From assembly GCF_025685655.1 (NCBI RefSeq), contig NZ_JAGSYG010000004.1, forward strand, positions 124,001 through 188,000: 64,000 nucleotides of DNA. Reading direction: 5' to 3'. Below are positions 8,246-18,300 of this stretch, piece by piece. This DNA comes from Acidicapsa ligni. Its GTDB lineage: Bacteria; Acidobacteriota; Terriglobia; Terriglobales; Acidobacteriaceae. Each line of letters opens with the position of its first letter. Position 1 is the first letter of the stretch. A model generated the notes under the pieces. The model was not told the DNA's origin and did no database searches. It was given only the letters and a program-made list of their open reading frames with translations. The position numbers were made by a program, and so were the translations under genes.

Positions 8246-8560
8246 TGCTTCCTCATGATCTAGCCTACCTAGCGGGCACAGGAATTCGGACGAACAGGAA
8301 CGAATCTTCCCGTCTCGTCCAGGCTATGATCGGGTCCTATTGGTATCTAAACAACGATTCTGAACCAATAGTAACCACTCTAGCATCCGGCGAGATCGGC
8401 TGCCAGCAAAAAAAGAAAGCACGTCCCAACTTCCTGAAGACGGTATAGTAGCCGCCGCGCTTCCATTCGCAGGGTAGTGCGAATGAAACTCAAGTCATTT
8501 TTTATGTGCTGGTTATGGTCTAGGCAGGCTGGAAGTTAGATTGGGTGGATATATCCGAAT
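8246..8560. other. 315-base upstream region of the glycan operon with two inverted repeats
   Basis: No coding frame is supported. CTATTGGT (8337-8344) and ACCAATAG (8364-8371) form an 8-bp inverted repeat with a 19-base spacer, placed where an operator for the minus-strand glycan operon would be. CATTCGCA (8464-8471) and TGCGAATG (8478-8485) form a second 8-bp hairpin with a 6-base loop, possibly ending the lactonase transcript, though no T run follows in that direction. Confidence 0.45.
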
Positions 8561-9709
8561 CTATGCCCTTAATGCGATGCTGATGGGCGCATCGATCTCG
8601 GCTACCGCTGAGCTTTCCAGGAGCCGCCCGCTCGTGGGCGCAACTACTGCGTGCATCACGCGATTTCGTGTGCGATCAAGGGCAATCATGGCGCGGCCAT
8701 CTGCGGTGGTGGCGAGTGCTTCGGGAGAGCCATCGGACCACTGTTGCGTCTGCGTCAGCCCGCCCGTTTGAGGATTGATCTGCCATACTGAAACCCCATC
8801 CGTGCTCGCGGCATAGAGGATATTTCCTCGCAGGTGGAGTCCATTTGCGACGCTGCTGGAAGGCATATTTACGGAGCTGAGAAGCCCCTCAATCCGCCCG
8901 GTAGAGATATCTATTCGATAGCCCGCAATTGAGCCTTGCAGCCCGTTGGCGGCCCCATTGGCAACATAGAACAGTGAGCCTGAATCATGTATCACCGCAT
9001 GCCCAGGTCCGCTACCGGCAGCGGTCTGCACCTGCTGTCGACGCGCCAGCTTACCTTCGTGAATTGCAAACGCACTCAAGCGATCACAGCCCTCATCCGT
9101 TGCAAAAAGGAATCGTCCTGTGGGATCGAAGATCGCAGTATGAGGATGTGCCGAAGCCTGAAGCTGTGGATGAAGACCTGAACCCGTTTCCTTCAATCGG
9201 CTGCGTACCGGTTCAAGAGCCCCATCTTTTTTGATGGATAGCAGGTTGTACGCGCCTCCGCCATGCACGGCCACGACAAGAGAACTTCCGTCAGGAGAGA
9301 TCGCGAGTTGTCGAGGACGCACCGCAGAGAGCGCCAGTGGCTGACGATTCAACAATGTAATCCGGCCATCGGAAGCAATCGCATAAGCCTCCACGCTGCC
9401 TCGCGGAAGCCCATCGGTCTCGTCAACCTGGTTGACAGTGTAAAGAAACCGGCCATGTGGATGAAGCGCCAACGATGCAGGCACACGGCTCGCAACGCGC
9501 TGTTGCAATGTCCAACGATTGCCGCTTACAGAGAACACGAGTAACTTGCCACCATGCGCAGCAGATCCCACATACGCAAAGCCAGGCGCGTCTTGATGCA
9601 ATGAGAGCGCAGCGCTTGCGGGCAACAGAGTTCCGACTGCACTCGCTGCGGATGCGTATCCCACACCTTGCACAAAAGCTCTGCGGCTCCATCGCGTTGG
9701 CAAACTCAT
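8561..9709 (-). CDS. Exported lactonase, seven-bladed beta-propeller (6-phosphogluconolactonase-like)
   Basis: 382 residues. The N-terminus has a Tat signal: SRRAFVQG followed by a small-residue hydrophobic stretch ending near LLPASA. The mature part is a run of propeller blades with the lactonase-type repeat (SLALHPHGRFLYTVNQ, LAISPDGSSLVVAVHGGG, HTAIFDPTGRFLFATDEG). The YbhE-type family hydrolyses sugar lactones to aldonates, and the export signal argues for a free sugar lactone outside the cytoplasm. GAGGAG precedes the ATG by 7 bases. It is the last gene of the catabolic block, 51 bases after the FAD oxidase, whose expected product from a sugar would be a lactone. Confidence 0.85.
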   Translation of the reverse strand: MSLPTRWSRRAFVQGVGYASAASAVGTLLPASAALSLHQDAPGFAYVGSAAHGGKLLVFSVSGNRWTLQQRVASRVPASLALHPHGRFLYTVNQVDETDGLPRGSVEAYAIASDGRITLLNRQPLALSAVRPRQLAISPDGSSLVVAVHGGGAYNLLSIKKDGALEPVRSRLKETGSGLHPQLQASAHPHTAIFDPTGRFLFATDEGCDRLSAFAIHEGKLARRQQVQTAAGSGPGHAVIHDSGSLFYVANGAANGLQGSIAGYRIDISTGRIEGLLSSVNMPSSSVANGLHLRGNILYAASTDGVSVWQINPQTGGLTQTQQWSDGSPEALATTADGRAMIALDRTRNRVMHAVVAPTSGRLLESSAVAEIDAPISIALRA

Positions 9710-9760
9710 GTAAGCTCCTCGAAGAATAAAGACGTCGGCAGCCCATCTCCGGCGTTGCTG

Positions 9761-11290
9761 TTATGTGCGAATCGACATTGCGTGATGAAAGATGTTTCCT
9801 GGATCGTACTTTCGCTTCACGCCCTGCAAAAACGGATATAGATCACCATCGCCGAAGTACAGTTGCGGCCAGAAAGAATGCTCCAGCATATCGGAATCGG
9901 GATAGTTGATATAGCACCCCTCATATAACTCTCCAGGATATGGAGCACCGGCAAACTTCGCCGGGACATTCGTCCCTGAATACAAGGTGCTATAGAACTC
10001 TTTCAGCCACTTTACGCGCGCTGCATCTTCTTCAGCCCGCTGCCAATAGAACTGATATTGCAGCTTCATGATGGATGACCGCTGCCAGACAGCAGTCTCA
10101 TCCATCAGATGTTTCTGATTGATTGCGCCCCCGTAAGAGTCGATGGCCACGACAAAGCCGCCAAGATCAACGTCAGGCAAATCACGCGTCAGATAGTCAT
10201 AGATACACTTGGCTTCTTCGACGGTAAAGTTCTTCTTCATGTAAGTCGACTTATACTTGGCGCGCCCACTGGCTGAGCCGCCAGCTTCGTCTACAGCAGC
10301 TTCGATATAAGGTTTACTGCGCATGGGGCGCGGCTCCGCACAGGGAATCTGCGCCGCCTTTATCTGCACATGCGACCTGTCTCCAGGCCTGATTGCATCA
10401 TTCGGGCGTGGCTTGCACTGCGCGAAGCGGTCCAGAAACTCATGCAGGATAGTAAGGTCAGTCGCAGTGCCGTCGACATTGCAGAACTGCACTCCGATCC
10501 CAAAGTGCTCCGACGATTTATGCGAAAGCGTCAGCACCGCAAAGAGGCCAAAGGTGTCGGCTTCTTTCCCGCGCGTCTCCCAGTAGTTGCCATAGGTTTG
10601 CAGGATGGAGGTGAAGCGCTCCTCGGTCATCGTCGCCCAGTCAAAGGACAATCCGGTATGCACGATGTCTTTCGGGGCTTGCGGGAGCTTGTCAAAATGA
10701 AAGCCGGTAATGATGCCGAAGTTGCCGCCGCCCGCGCCGCGACATGCACGGAAAAGATCCGGATCGTGTTCCTTATCGGTGTGCCGGGTAACTACTTTTC
10801 CCTTGTTATCAACGGTGAGGATATCGATCCCGGTAAGCCAGTCTGAAGTCACACCATGCAGGCGCGAAAGCAGCCCGTATCCACCGCCGCTGATGTGTCC
10901 TCCCGCGCCGACGGAATAACATGTGCCCGCGGGAATCGTAACTCCGTAGCGCTTATATAAATCGAGATAGATATCGCCAAGATGCTCGCCGGGCCCAATC
11001 CAGATTGGCTTTCCTTCTCCTGGCCGGCGACGGGGCGCAAGCAGACTTACGTCGAGAATCACTCCATCGGGATTGTTGACGACAAAGTCTTCATAGCAAT
11101 GCCCGCCGCTACGCACAGTTGGCCGCATGCCTGCATCAACCGTGCGTTGCAATGCTTCCGCCAGATCCTCAACGCTTTCGCATAGCACGATACGGCTCGC
11201 ATACTCGTCCTGTGAAGCAGGCCAGCGCAGGTTGCGACTTTTCTTCAGCGATTCGTAGCGTGCGTCTTGCTGCGTAACTGTGATTGCCAT
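9761..11290 (-). CDS. FAD-linked oxidase, VAO/berberine-bridge type with predicted bicovalent flavin
   Basis: 509 residues. The FAD-binding domain (about 30-200) holds RSGGHCYE with H64 and GTCYSVGAGGH with C124, the two residues that attach FAD bicovalently in berberine-bridge-like and oligosaccharide oxidases. The C-terminal BBE segment, NYPDSDM through KYDPGNIFHH, is intact. Relatives oxidise carbohydrates at C1 to lactones, or alkaloids; the lactonase next door supports a sugar. No signal peptide is visible, and only 59 bases separate it from the previous gene, so unlike its neighbours it appears cytoplasmic or co-exported. The exact substrate is unknown. Confidence 0.85.
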   Translation of the reverse strand: MAITVTQQDARYESLKKSRNLRWPASQDEYASRIVLCESVEDLAEALQRTVDAGMRPTVRSGGHCYEDFVVNNPDGVILDVSLLAPRRRPGEGKPIWIGPGEHLGDIYLDLYKRYGVTIPAGTCYSVGAGGHISGGGYGLLSRLHGVTSDWLTGIDILTVDNKGKVVTRHTDKEHDPDLFRACRGAGGGNFGIITGFHFDKLPQAPKDIVHTGLSFDWATMTEERFTSILQTYGNYWETRGKEADTFGLFAVLTLSHKSSEHFGIGVQFCNVDGTATDLTILHEFLDRFAQCKPRPNDAIRPGDRSHVQIKAAQIPCAEPRPMRSKPYIEAAVDEAGGSASGRAKYKSTYMKKNFTVEEAKCIYDYLTRDLPDVDLGGFVVAIDSYGGAINQKHLMDETAVWQRSSIMKLQYQFYWQRAEEDAARVKWLKEFYSTLYSGTNVPAKFAGAPYPGELYEGCYINYPDSDMLEHSFWPQLYFGDGDLYPFLQGVKRKYDPGNIFHHAMSIRT

Positions 11291-11349
11291 AGCACTCCCG
11301 ATTCAGAGCTATCTCATGACTTCAATCGAGTTGTATGCAAGTAAGAGGT

Positions 11350-12963
11350 CTAGCTCTTGACTGCAGTCCAAGTGGCTTCGCCGTACTCTCCCATATGCAC
11401 CGTGCCGCTGATCGAGCTGCCGGAGACAACGCCGTGGAAAGCCCAGGGAATTTCATTGCCTGAGACTTGCATGTTGCTCGTCAGCTCCACATGATCTGCA
11501 TGCATCGTGCCTTTAAGATCGGCTTTGTAGTTTTCGCCGACCTGGGTGCCACTCAGCTTGTCTCCATCCTGGCTTAAGGCGAAATGCTGTTCCCCTGTGC
11601 CTCGGCTGTAGTGAATTGAAACTGCCCAATCCCCGGCAATCTGTGCCACTGTGCCTTGTGGAATAACTGGATTTTCATAATGTCCCGGATGCGTGAGTAT
11701 CTCATAAATCGCGTCGGCAACGATGCGATCCTGGCCTGGAGCCATCATGTAAGGCATGATGGATATCGAACTTTGCATGTGGTCTGGCCGTCGTCCTGAG
11801 CCGCCCTCCACAAGAATGCGCGGTGTGCCTTTATCCAGCCGGTCTACCAACTCGGTTCCAGTAATGCCAAGCTTCTCCGCATCCCAATGGATCGCGAGGC
11901 GCGGGGAACGATTGGATAGATCTTCCGCTTCAAGATACTGCGTTTTAACGGAGGGTAGAGCCTTCACCTTGCTCTCGATCGTCCCCAGCCATGAACGCCA
12001 CTCGCGTTGCTCCGCCTCATGATCGCGCTTATACCACTGGCGCACTGCTGCGAGCATACCCATGATCTCTTCTTTGCCAACCTTAAACGCACGGCCCCAG
12101 TTGTGATGCGGAGCGGCATTGAACCAGGCCGCTTCGACAAGATCCTTTTGCCCCAGGAGCAAGCCTGCGGCTTGTGGCCCTCGCATGCACTTGCCGCCGG
12201 AGTAACCTACCAGCGTGGCGCCATGTGCGAAATGAATGTTGGGTACCAGCGGCTCTTCCGCAGCCGCGTCCACAAAGACGGGAATGCCCTTTGTTTTGGC
12301 TATCGAACAAATATTTTGAATGCTGAGTGGGCCTTTTTCTGTAGAAGGACTGGAGAGAATGTAAATCATCGCCGTCTGGTCAGAAATCTTTGCGTGCAGC
12401 TCTTCTTCAGAATCAACTTCGACAATTTCCACGCCGCACATGCGCACGCCAAAATCATAGGGATTGCGCGAGTGCTTCGGAATAATTACCTGGGACTTGG
12501 CCTTCTTATAGGGTAGCGCCTGTGTACGTTCCGGGTCTGTTCCGGCAACGCAGGCCACAGTCGCCAGCGCAATCGCTGCTTCGCAGCCTGTGGTTACAAT
12601 TGCCGCTTCAGCACCGGTAAGCTTCGCGATTTCAGCGCCGACGGCAGGCATCAGCTCATCGAGATGGACGAAGTAGTTAGACGCCTCCATCATCGCTTGT
12701 TTTACCTGCGGCAGTGAGCTTGAGCCGGTGATGATGGTGAATGTTCCACGCGCATTCAGAATCGGCCGCACGCCAATCCTGGTGAAGAGATTATCGCCGC
12801 TAATCCCTTTGCTGGTGGCCGGTCCGTCTGTCGATTGAGCCGCAGCTTCTGTTCCGGAGCCTAAAATTGCGGTCAAAGGAGTAGCTGCCGACAGAGCGGT
12901 CAGCATTCCCGATTGCTTCAGAACATCCCGCCGCGAAGGGCGAACACTGCGAAAAAGCGACAT
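11350..12963 (-). CDS. Exported SelA-like / DgaE-family PLP-dependent ammonia-lyase-type enzyme with C-terminal beta domain
   Basis: 537 residues from the ATG at 12963, which has GAGAGG 8 bases upstream; an in-frame TTG 15 bases earlier is less likely. The Tat signal is SRRDVLK plus a hydrophobic stretch. The PLP fold follows: TGAEAAIVTTGCEAA binds cofactor phosphate, VFVDAAAEE gives the ring aspartate (about 232), and GYSGGKCMRGPQ gives the Schiff-base lysine (about 258). This matches selenocysteine-synthase-like enzymes such as D-glucosaminate-6-phosphate ammonia-lyase, not true SelA. Residues from about 436 add a beta-rich domain (GDWAVSIHY, LSGTQVGE) not usual in the family. An exported PLP enzyme is rare. 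The role proposed here is elimination of ammonia from a 2-amino-2-deoxy-aldonate or similar; substrate unproven. Confidence 0.8.
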   Translation of the reverse strand: MSLFRSVRPSRRDVLKQSGMLTALSAATPLTAILGSGTEAAAQSTDGPATSKGISGDNLFTRIGVRPILNARGTFTIITGSSSLPQVKQAMMEASNYFVHLDELMPAVGAEIAKLTGAEAAIVTTGCEAAIALATVACVAGTDPERTQALPYKKAKSQVIIPKHSRNPYDFGVRMCGVEIVEVDSEEELHAKISDQTAMIYILSSPSTEKGPLSIQNICSIAKTKGIPVFVDAAAEEPLVPNIHFAHGATLVGYSGGKCMRGPQAAGLLLGQKDLVEAAWFNAAPHHNWGRAFKVGKEEIMGMLAAVRQWYKRDHEAEQREWRSWLGTIESKVKALPSVKTQYLEAEDLSNRSPRLAIHWDAEKLGITGTELVDRLDKGTPRILVEGGSGRRPDHMQSSISIMPYMMAPGQDRIVADAIYEILTHPGHYENPVIPQGTVAQIAGDWAVSIHYSRGTGEQHFALSQDGDKLSGTQVGENYKADLKGTMHADHVELTSNMQVSGNEIPWAFHGVVSGSSISGTVHMGEYGEATWTAVKS

Positions 12964-13075
12964 GGACCAGCCTCTCAATTTGTCTTGAATGCGATGACAC
13001 TTGCTTTAAGAGAAAAGGGCCGGTATTGCAATCAAGTTCCGGCCCAGTTGACTTACGCTCGTAAGCGATGCGCGT

Positions 13076-13543
13076 TTAGATGTACGCGATCAGATCGATT
13101 TCCACCAGTGAATCACCGGGGATTCCACCGGCTGCGGCAATCGTCGTCCGCACAGGAGGAATGCTGCCCCAGCGGCCTTTGTAAACGGTGTTCATACGCG
13201 GCCAATCCTTGATGTCATTCAGATAGACATTGACCTTGAGCACTTTGTCCATAGACGATCCTGCTGCAGTCAGATTCTTCTCCAACTCATCCAGTACATG
13301 CTTGGTGTGCTCTTCAATCGTGCCTTGAAAGTGCGCTCCAACACCGGCCAGAAACAGCAGGTTGCCAAAGGAAACGGCACCACTGAACAAGGGAGTTTCG
13401 CCTTCCTTCGGTGGAGGATAGCTCTTCTTCTCCATCTTGGCTGTCTTGGCCGAAGCCGTTTCACTCAGCACCGCTGCTCCACCTACTGCTGCGGCAGCCA
13501 TGGCTGCATTTTTAAGAAGACCTCGTCTGGACGTCTGTTCCAT
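13076..13543 (-). CDS. Exported RidA family (YjgF/UK114) enamine/imine deaminase-like protein
   Basis: 155 residues from the ATG at 13543, supported by AAAGGAG 9 bases upstream; the frame is open to 13633 but the extra residues are not family-like. The N-terminus MEQTSRRGLLK is a Tat signal followed by an alanine-rich stretch ending at TASA. The mature RidA domain has LFLAGVG, the HVLDELEKNL helix, and PPVRTTIAAAGGIPGDSLVEIDLIA with the arginine that binds the substrate carboxylate. RidA proteins hydrolyse enamine/imine intermediates released by PLP enzymes. Its place directly before the SelA-like PLP gene, and its matching export signal, suggest they act together. Confidence 0.88.
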   Translation of the reverse strand: MEQTSRRGLLKNAAMAAAAVGGAAVLSETASAKTAKMEKKSYPPPKEGETPLFSGAVSFGNLLFLAGVGAHFQGTIEEHTKHVLDELEKNLTAAGSSMDKVLKVNVYLNDIKDWPRMNTVYKGRWGSIPPVRTTIAAAGGIPGDSLVEIDLIAYI

Positions 13544-13699
13544 TTTGCTTGGCTCCTTTAGCTCTGTTGATTCCTGCTGCTGTTGGTGATGTCGAAGAGT
13601 ACACTCATTCAGGCCGCTGAGACAGATACTCATCTGTCTTACTCCCGGAAACTATCAGGACCAATATCCTGTCTTGATGTCCTGCCTTAATGTCTTACC

Positions 13700-13757
13700 C
13701 ATTGAAGGTCCACGCATTCAAGTCCTGCTCATTGAAGTCCTGCGCATTCAATGAACG
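13700..13757. repeat. 15-bp tandem repeat array between RraA-like and RidA-like genes
   Basis: CATTGAAGGTCCACG, CATTCAAGTCCTGCT and CATTGAAGTCCTGCG follow head to tail (13700-13744), then a partial unit CATTCAATGAACG. Looser relatives (TGTCCTGCC, TGTCTTACC) extend to the left to about 13665. The array is in the 230-base gap downstream of the RraA-like stop. Its unit length equals that of the unrelated array at 424-490. Confidence 0.75.
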
Positions 13758-13776
13758 TGTGCGCGTTGCCGCGCGC

Positions 13777-14571
13777 CTATATCCGTCCGAATTGCTTCAC
13801 TGCTTCCACAATCGAATGATACTTTTCGATATACGGATACATTGAGTGCTCGCTCTCGTCCAGATGCTGCGCCAGCACCAGTATTTCCGCAGCTTTATCA
13901 CGAGGCACCACGACCACGCCATCCTGATCGGCCACGATGATATCGTTTGCGGCGACTTTCACGCCATCGCAAACGACTGGCACGTTGATTCCGCCGAAAC
14001 GATAATGGCTCACGGAAGTTGAAGGCACAGGCCCGGTCGAGTACACGGGAAATCCAATCCTCTTCAATTGCGGCAGATCGCGTACGCCACCATCGACGAC
14101 TGCGCCTGCAAACCCGCGTGAAAACATCGCCGTTCCCATCAGTCCACCCATGCCTGCAATGTCCGCGCCATCTTCCACGGTCATCACGTAGACTGCTCCA
14201 GGCCCACCGGAATCGATAGCTTTCAACATGCCCGAGAGCGCGTCGGGATCATGGTTTTCATCCTTGATCAGCTTGACTGTCAGCGCGGTGCCGGCAAATT
14301 TAGCAGGGAAGATCGACTGCATCCGGTGCGACATATATCGCTTCTCGTGCAGCAGTTGTTCTATGGCATCAGAGACGGAAGCGGCTTCAACATGGCGGTA
14401 TGCCTCAACCATGCCCGCGGGATCTTTTGCATAGTCATCTGCAGTTTTTGGCGCATCGGCATTCACCAAACGCGTAACTGTGAAGATACTGCCTACGACG
14501 ATTGCCAGGCATCCAAGTAAACGGCTAAGCCTGGACGAAATTATCCATCGCCTCAAAACGATTACCCCCAT
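13777..14571 (-). CDS. RraA family protein (HMG/oxaloacetate aldolase-like), membrane-anchored or exported
   Basis: 264 residues from the ATG at 14571 (a TTG lies just before). A basic N-terminus and a hydrophobic segment (LLGCLAIVVGSIFTV) form a Sec signal or anchor. The body is the RraA/dimethylmenaquinone-methyltransferase-like fold with VVDGGVRDLPQLKRIGFPVYSTG, whose GG-RD loop and aspartate bind metal in the class II pyruvate aldolases. Those enzymes split 4-hydroxy-2-oxoacids to pyruvate and an aldehyde; others of this fold only bind RNase E. In this neighbourhood an aldolase or decarboxylase role on a 2-keto acid is more likely. A signal sequence on RraA is unusual. Confidence 0.8.
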   Translation of the reverse strand: MGVIVLRRWIISSRLSRLLGCLAIVVGSIFTVTRLVNADAPKTADDYAKDPAGMVEAYRHVEAASVSDAIEQLLHEKRYMSHRMQSIFPAKFAGTALTVKLIKDENHDPDALSGMLKAIDSGGPGAVYVMTVEDGADIAGMGGLMGTAMFSRGFAGAVVDGGVRDLPQLKRIGFPVYSTGPVPSTSVSHYRFGGINVPVVCDGVKVAANDIIVADQDGVVVVPRDKAAEILVLAQHLDESEHSMYPYIEKYHSIVEAVKQFGRI

Positions 14572-14689
14572 CAACTGCGTCCGCTATCTTGCAACAATCA
14601 TCTGTCGCGGAGTGCCTATAGCTCTAGGACAAAATACCTACGCAGATGTCTCTTCCCGTAAAAAAATTCCTGCACTAACCTAATTCATC

Positions 14690-15313
14690 TCAATCAAGAT
14701 GCACAAGCCCACGTTGAAAGGCGTAGATCGTTGCCTGGGTTCGATCTCTCGCGCCAAGTTTGTCCAATACGGCAGACACGTGGATCCGTACCGTTTTTTC
14801 TGCGATGTGCAATGCTTCCCCGATCTCCCTGTTCGACTGCCCCTGCGCAATGCACGCCAATACCTCGGACTCGCGGGGTGTCAGGTCAGACTCCGGAATG
14901 CGTTCAGCCAGCCGGTCCAGCGCAATTCGCGGCAGAAATCTTAACCCACGATCAACATTGCGAATGGCATTGATCAGATCGTCTCCGCTCGCGTCTTTGG
15001 TCAGGTAGGCCATGGCGCCCGAACGCACCGCGCGATAAATATCTTCGCTACCCTGGTAGTTTGAGAGCACCACGACGCGTACATTCGCAAATTCGCCGCG
15101 CAGCCGCGTCAGTACCTCAAATCCGCTCACGCGTGGCAGGCGCAAATCGAGCACGACGACATCGGGCCGCAGCGATTTGTACATCGCCAGGCCTTCTTCG
15201 CCATCCGATGCTTCACCCACTACGAGGATTTGCGCGTGCCCTGAGAGCACGGAATGCAACGCCATGCGCGCCAGAAAATGGTCTTCGACCAGCAGTACTC
15301 GTATCTGCTTCAT
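14690..15313 (-). CDS. NarL/FixJ-type response regulator
   Basis: 207 residues. The receiver has the acidic pair E10-D11, the phospho-acceptor D56 in VVVLDLRLP, and K in YLTKDA. The LuxR-type helix-turn-helix follows: LTPRESEVLACIAQGQSNREI with the recognition helix in EKTVRIHVSAVLDKLG. Its ATG overlaps the stop of the sensor kinase by four bases (ATGA), so the pair is translationally coupled. It probably controls the surrounding catabolic block. Confidence 0.93.
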   Translation of the reverse strand: MKQIRVLLVEDHFLARMALHSVLSGHAQILVVGEASDGEEGLAMYKSLRPDVVVLDLRLPRVSGFEVLTRLRGEFANVRVVVLSNYQGSEDIYRAVRSGAMAYLTKDASGDDLINAIRNVDRGLRFLPRIALDRLAERIPESDLTPRESEVLACIAQGQSNREIGEALHIAEKTVRIHVSAVLDKLGARDRTQATIYAFQRGLVHLD

Positions 15314-18300
15314 ATTCCAATCCAGGGCACGACGTATCGTCCTTCTGCTTTCATGGTCTGCGGAGTCATGATCTGGAGCGAATGAAAGGTTACATTCACC
15401 GAGACATCTGTTCCACCGTTGAGTGAGCTTTGCACACGCAACACGCCGCCTACTTTGCGCGCACGTTCTTCCATTACCGCGATTCCAAAGTGCCCGACCT
15501 TGGATGTATCTCCACGAAAACCGCAGCCATCATCGCGAATGAGCAACTGAAGTGCGCTTGCCTCATAACGCAGATGGACTGCGATATGTGTAGGGGATGC
15601 ATGCTTCATTGCATTCAAAACTGCTTCTTGCCCGATCGACATCAGATGATGCACGTATGCGGGCGCCAGCGGAATCTCTTCGCCTTCCACGCGAAGCGTG
15701 ATCTGGATGCCGTCTCCCGGATCATGCGCGGAGATGGTTCGCGATAAAGCGTGCGAAAGGATATTCGTCATCTCTTCCGTGTCGCGCAGATCCCAGATAA
15801 TTCTTCGCGCCTCGGCCTGGCAGTGCGAAACCATGCTGCGGGCAAGCTCGCATGATTGTGCCGCGGGAGTATCGGTAAGCTCGCTCGTGCGAAATAATTT
15901 GGATGTTGCCTCAAGCTGCCAGGAGATCGCAGCAAAGCCCGCCATCAATGTGTCGTGGCATTCCCGAGCAATGCGATTGCGTTCCTCCAGAACCACGCCG
16001 ATCTGTCCTTTGACGAACCGTACACGCTGCCGAAAGGCCTGTATCGCGAGAATGCCCGCGAGAAGAAGCATAGCCAGATAGAAATACCACGTCTGATAAA
16101 AGTGGCTGCGCTGCCTCACCTGCACAGTGGTAGTTACCGCCTCCCACGGCTCGCCGCTTCTGCGCGCCTGCAATGCAAAACTATAACTGCCTGAAGGCAG
16201 GCGTCGATAGCGAACACTGCGTGAATGTGTCGTGATCCAATCGGCATCATAGCCTTTGAGTCGATAGCGAAACTCAATATGCGACGGATTCGAAAGTTCA
16301 ATCACATTGAATAGAAATGTTGCATCCGGCTGCGACGGGCTCATCACAATGTGATCGCCCTCCAGGGCATGCGCGGGATTCATATCATCGGTCAGCGTCC
16401 AGCCCAGCGTGGGATGAATCGGATGCGTATGCACCAGGTTTTCTGCCACATCCGTTGTGTGCACAAAGCCTTTGGAGGTGACAAACCAGAGGGTGCCATC
16501 CGGTGCTCGCGCCGCCGCTGGCAGAGACGTGCCGACGCATTCACTCGAACGCATTCCATCTTCGCGACCAAAGAATATGGGTGCGAGCGAAGACTCGCGT
16601 CCATCCGCGACATCATGCAGCGCTGCAACTTTTACGCGAACAATGCCGCGAATCGTGCCCAGCCAGAGATGTCCATCGCCATCTTCAATAGCCGTATTGA
16701 TCGGGAGCATAGGCACTTCGCTTTTTTCGCCCAAAGACTGCAGGTGATCTTCGCGAAGCAAAGACAGGCCACCTGCTTTGGTGCCGATCCACGTATAGCC
16801 AAGGCTGTCTCTGGTAATCGAAAGTACATGCGCATTCGGCAGATTTGTAATCTGCGTTGAGCGGCCATCACGCACACGAAACAGGCCGGTACTGGTTCCG
16901 ACAAGGACCGATCCGTCCTGATCTTCCAGCATGCTTGTGATCAGCTTTGTATCCAGAAACAAAGATCGCTTAGCCTGTGGTTCTCCATCGGCAAAATACA
17001 AAAGCCCGATGTAAGTGCCAATCCATAACCCACCTTTGCGATCCACGAGGATAGAACTGACGGCATTACCAGGCGATTCTGTTCCAAGCAAATAATGGCG
17101 GTATGCGTGACCGTCATAGCGATAGAGTCCATCGAACCAGGTGCCAATCCATATCTGCCCATGGCCGTTTTCAGCAATGGTGCGAATCGGCGTCATAGCG
17201 GACATGCCGGGCGGCGTAGCATTGAGCGTTCGTCCATCATGAACGCGAAAGAGGCCAGCGCCCCACGTGCCAAGCCAGATATCGCCATGACTATCAGAGA
17301 AGACGTTAGCCGCAATAGTCGCCGATAAGCTCTCTGGTTCCGAATACGGCGCGAAGGCGGCCTTTCGCCATCGACTCAGCCCACCCGTCTGCGAGCCGAT
17401 CCACAGGTTTTGTTCCCGGTCCACAAACATGGAGCAGATCGAGTCATCTGTCAGCCCATCTTTTGAACTCCACGAGTCCACGCTGAAACTCGCGCCATTC
17501 GAGCGAATCCGTCGTACTCCGCCATGCCGCGTTCCTACCCATATATTGCCGTTTGCATCGCTGAGAATGACAGTTACCGGGCTTGGAATGCGGGCAGCAA
17601 CAATCTCCGAATAACCACCGTGAATGCGTGGGTTTAGTTGCACCATTCCATTCATCGTGCCAACCCACAATCGATGCTGCAGATCGCGATAAACGGCTAC
17701 GGGGCGTCCCATGCCCACAGTGCGTAACGGATACGGCTTCCACGTGTCACCCTCAATTTGAAAGAGTCCGTTGGAGGTGACAAAGAGCATGCCGCCGTAA
17801 TCGTCTTCCGCAAACGGCGTGGTGATATCGCCGGAAATCATGCCCGCTTTTTCAAAAGCTTTTAGTTCGTTATGCTGGTACCGTTCGATGCCATTTTGCG
17901 TGGCGATCCACAGCGCTCCTTTGGCATCCTCGTAGAGATTGCGGATGCGCTCATTCATGTGCCCGGCGCGTTCGCTGATGTCGATGAGAGTTCCGTCAGC
18001 GCCATAACGCAATAGGCCGCGACCATCCGTGCCGATCCAAAGCGTGCCGTCCTTGGTTCGCAGAAAAGCATTCACTGCTTCGCCATCGGAGCTGCGTGGA
18101 ACAGGGAAGCTCTCAAAGCGGCGGCCATCAAATGTCGAAAGCCCCGATGACGTGGCCAGAAGCAGGCGTCCATCCGCCTGCTGGTCAATCATTCGAACGT
18201 TGTTTTCAGGAAGCCCATCTTCAACCTGCCAGCTCTGTTTCTGAAACTCCGAGAGCCGCAGGACTGGCGGAGGAGCGGTGGGGGATGCTCCGAAGATGGT

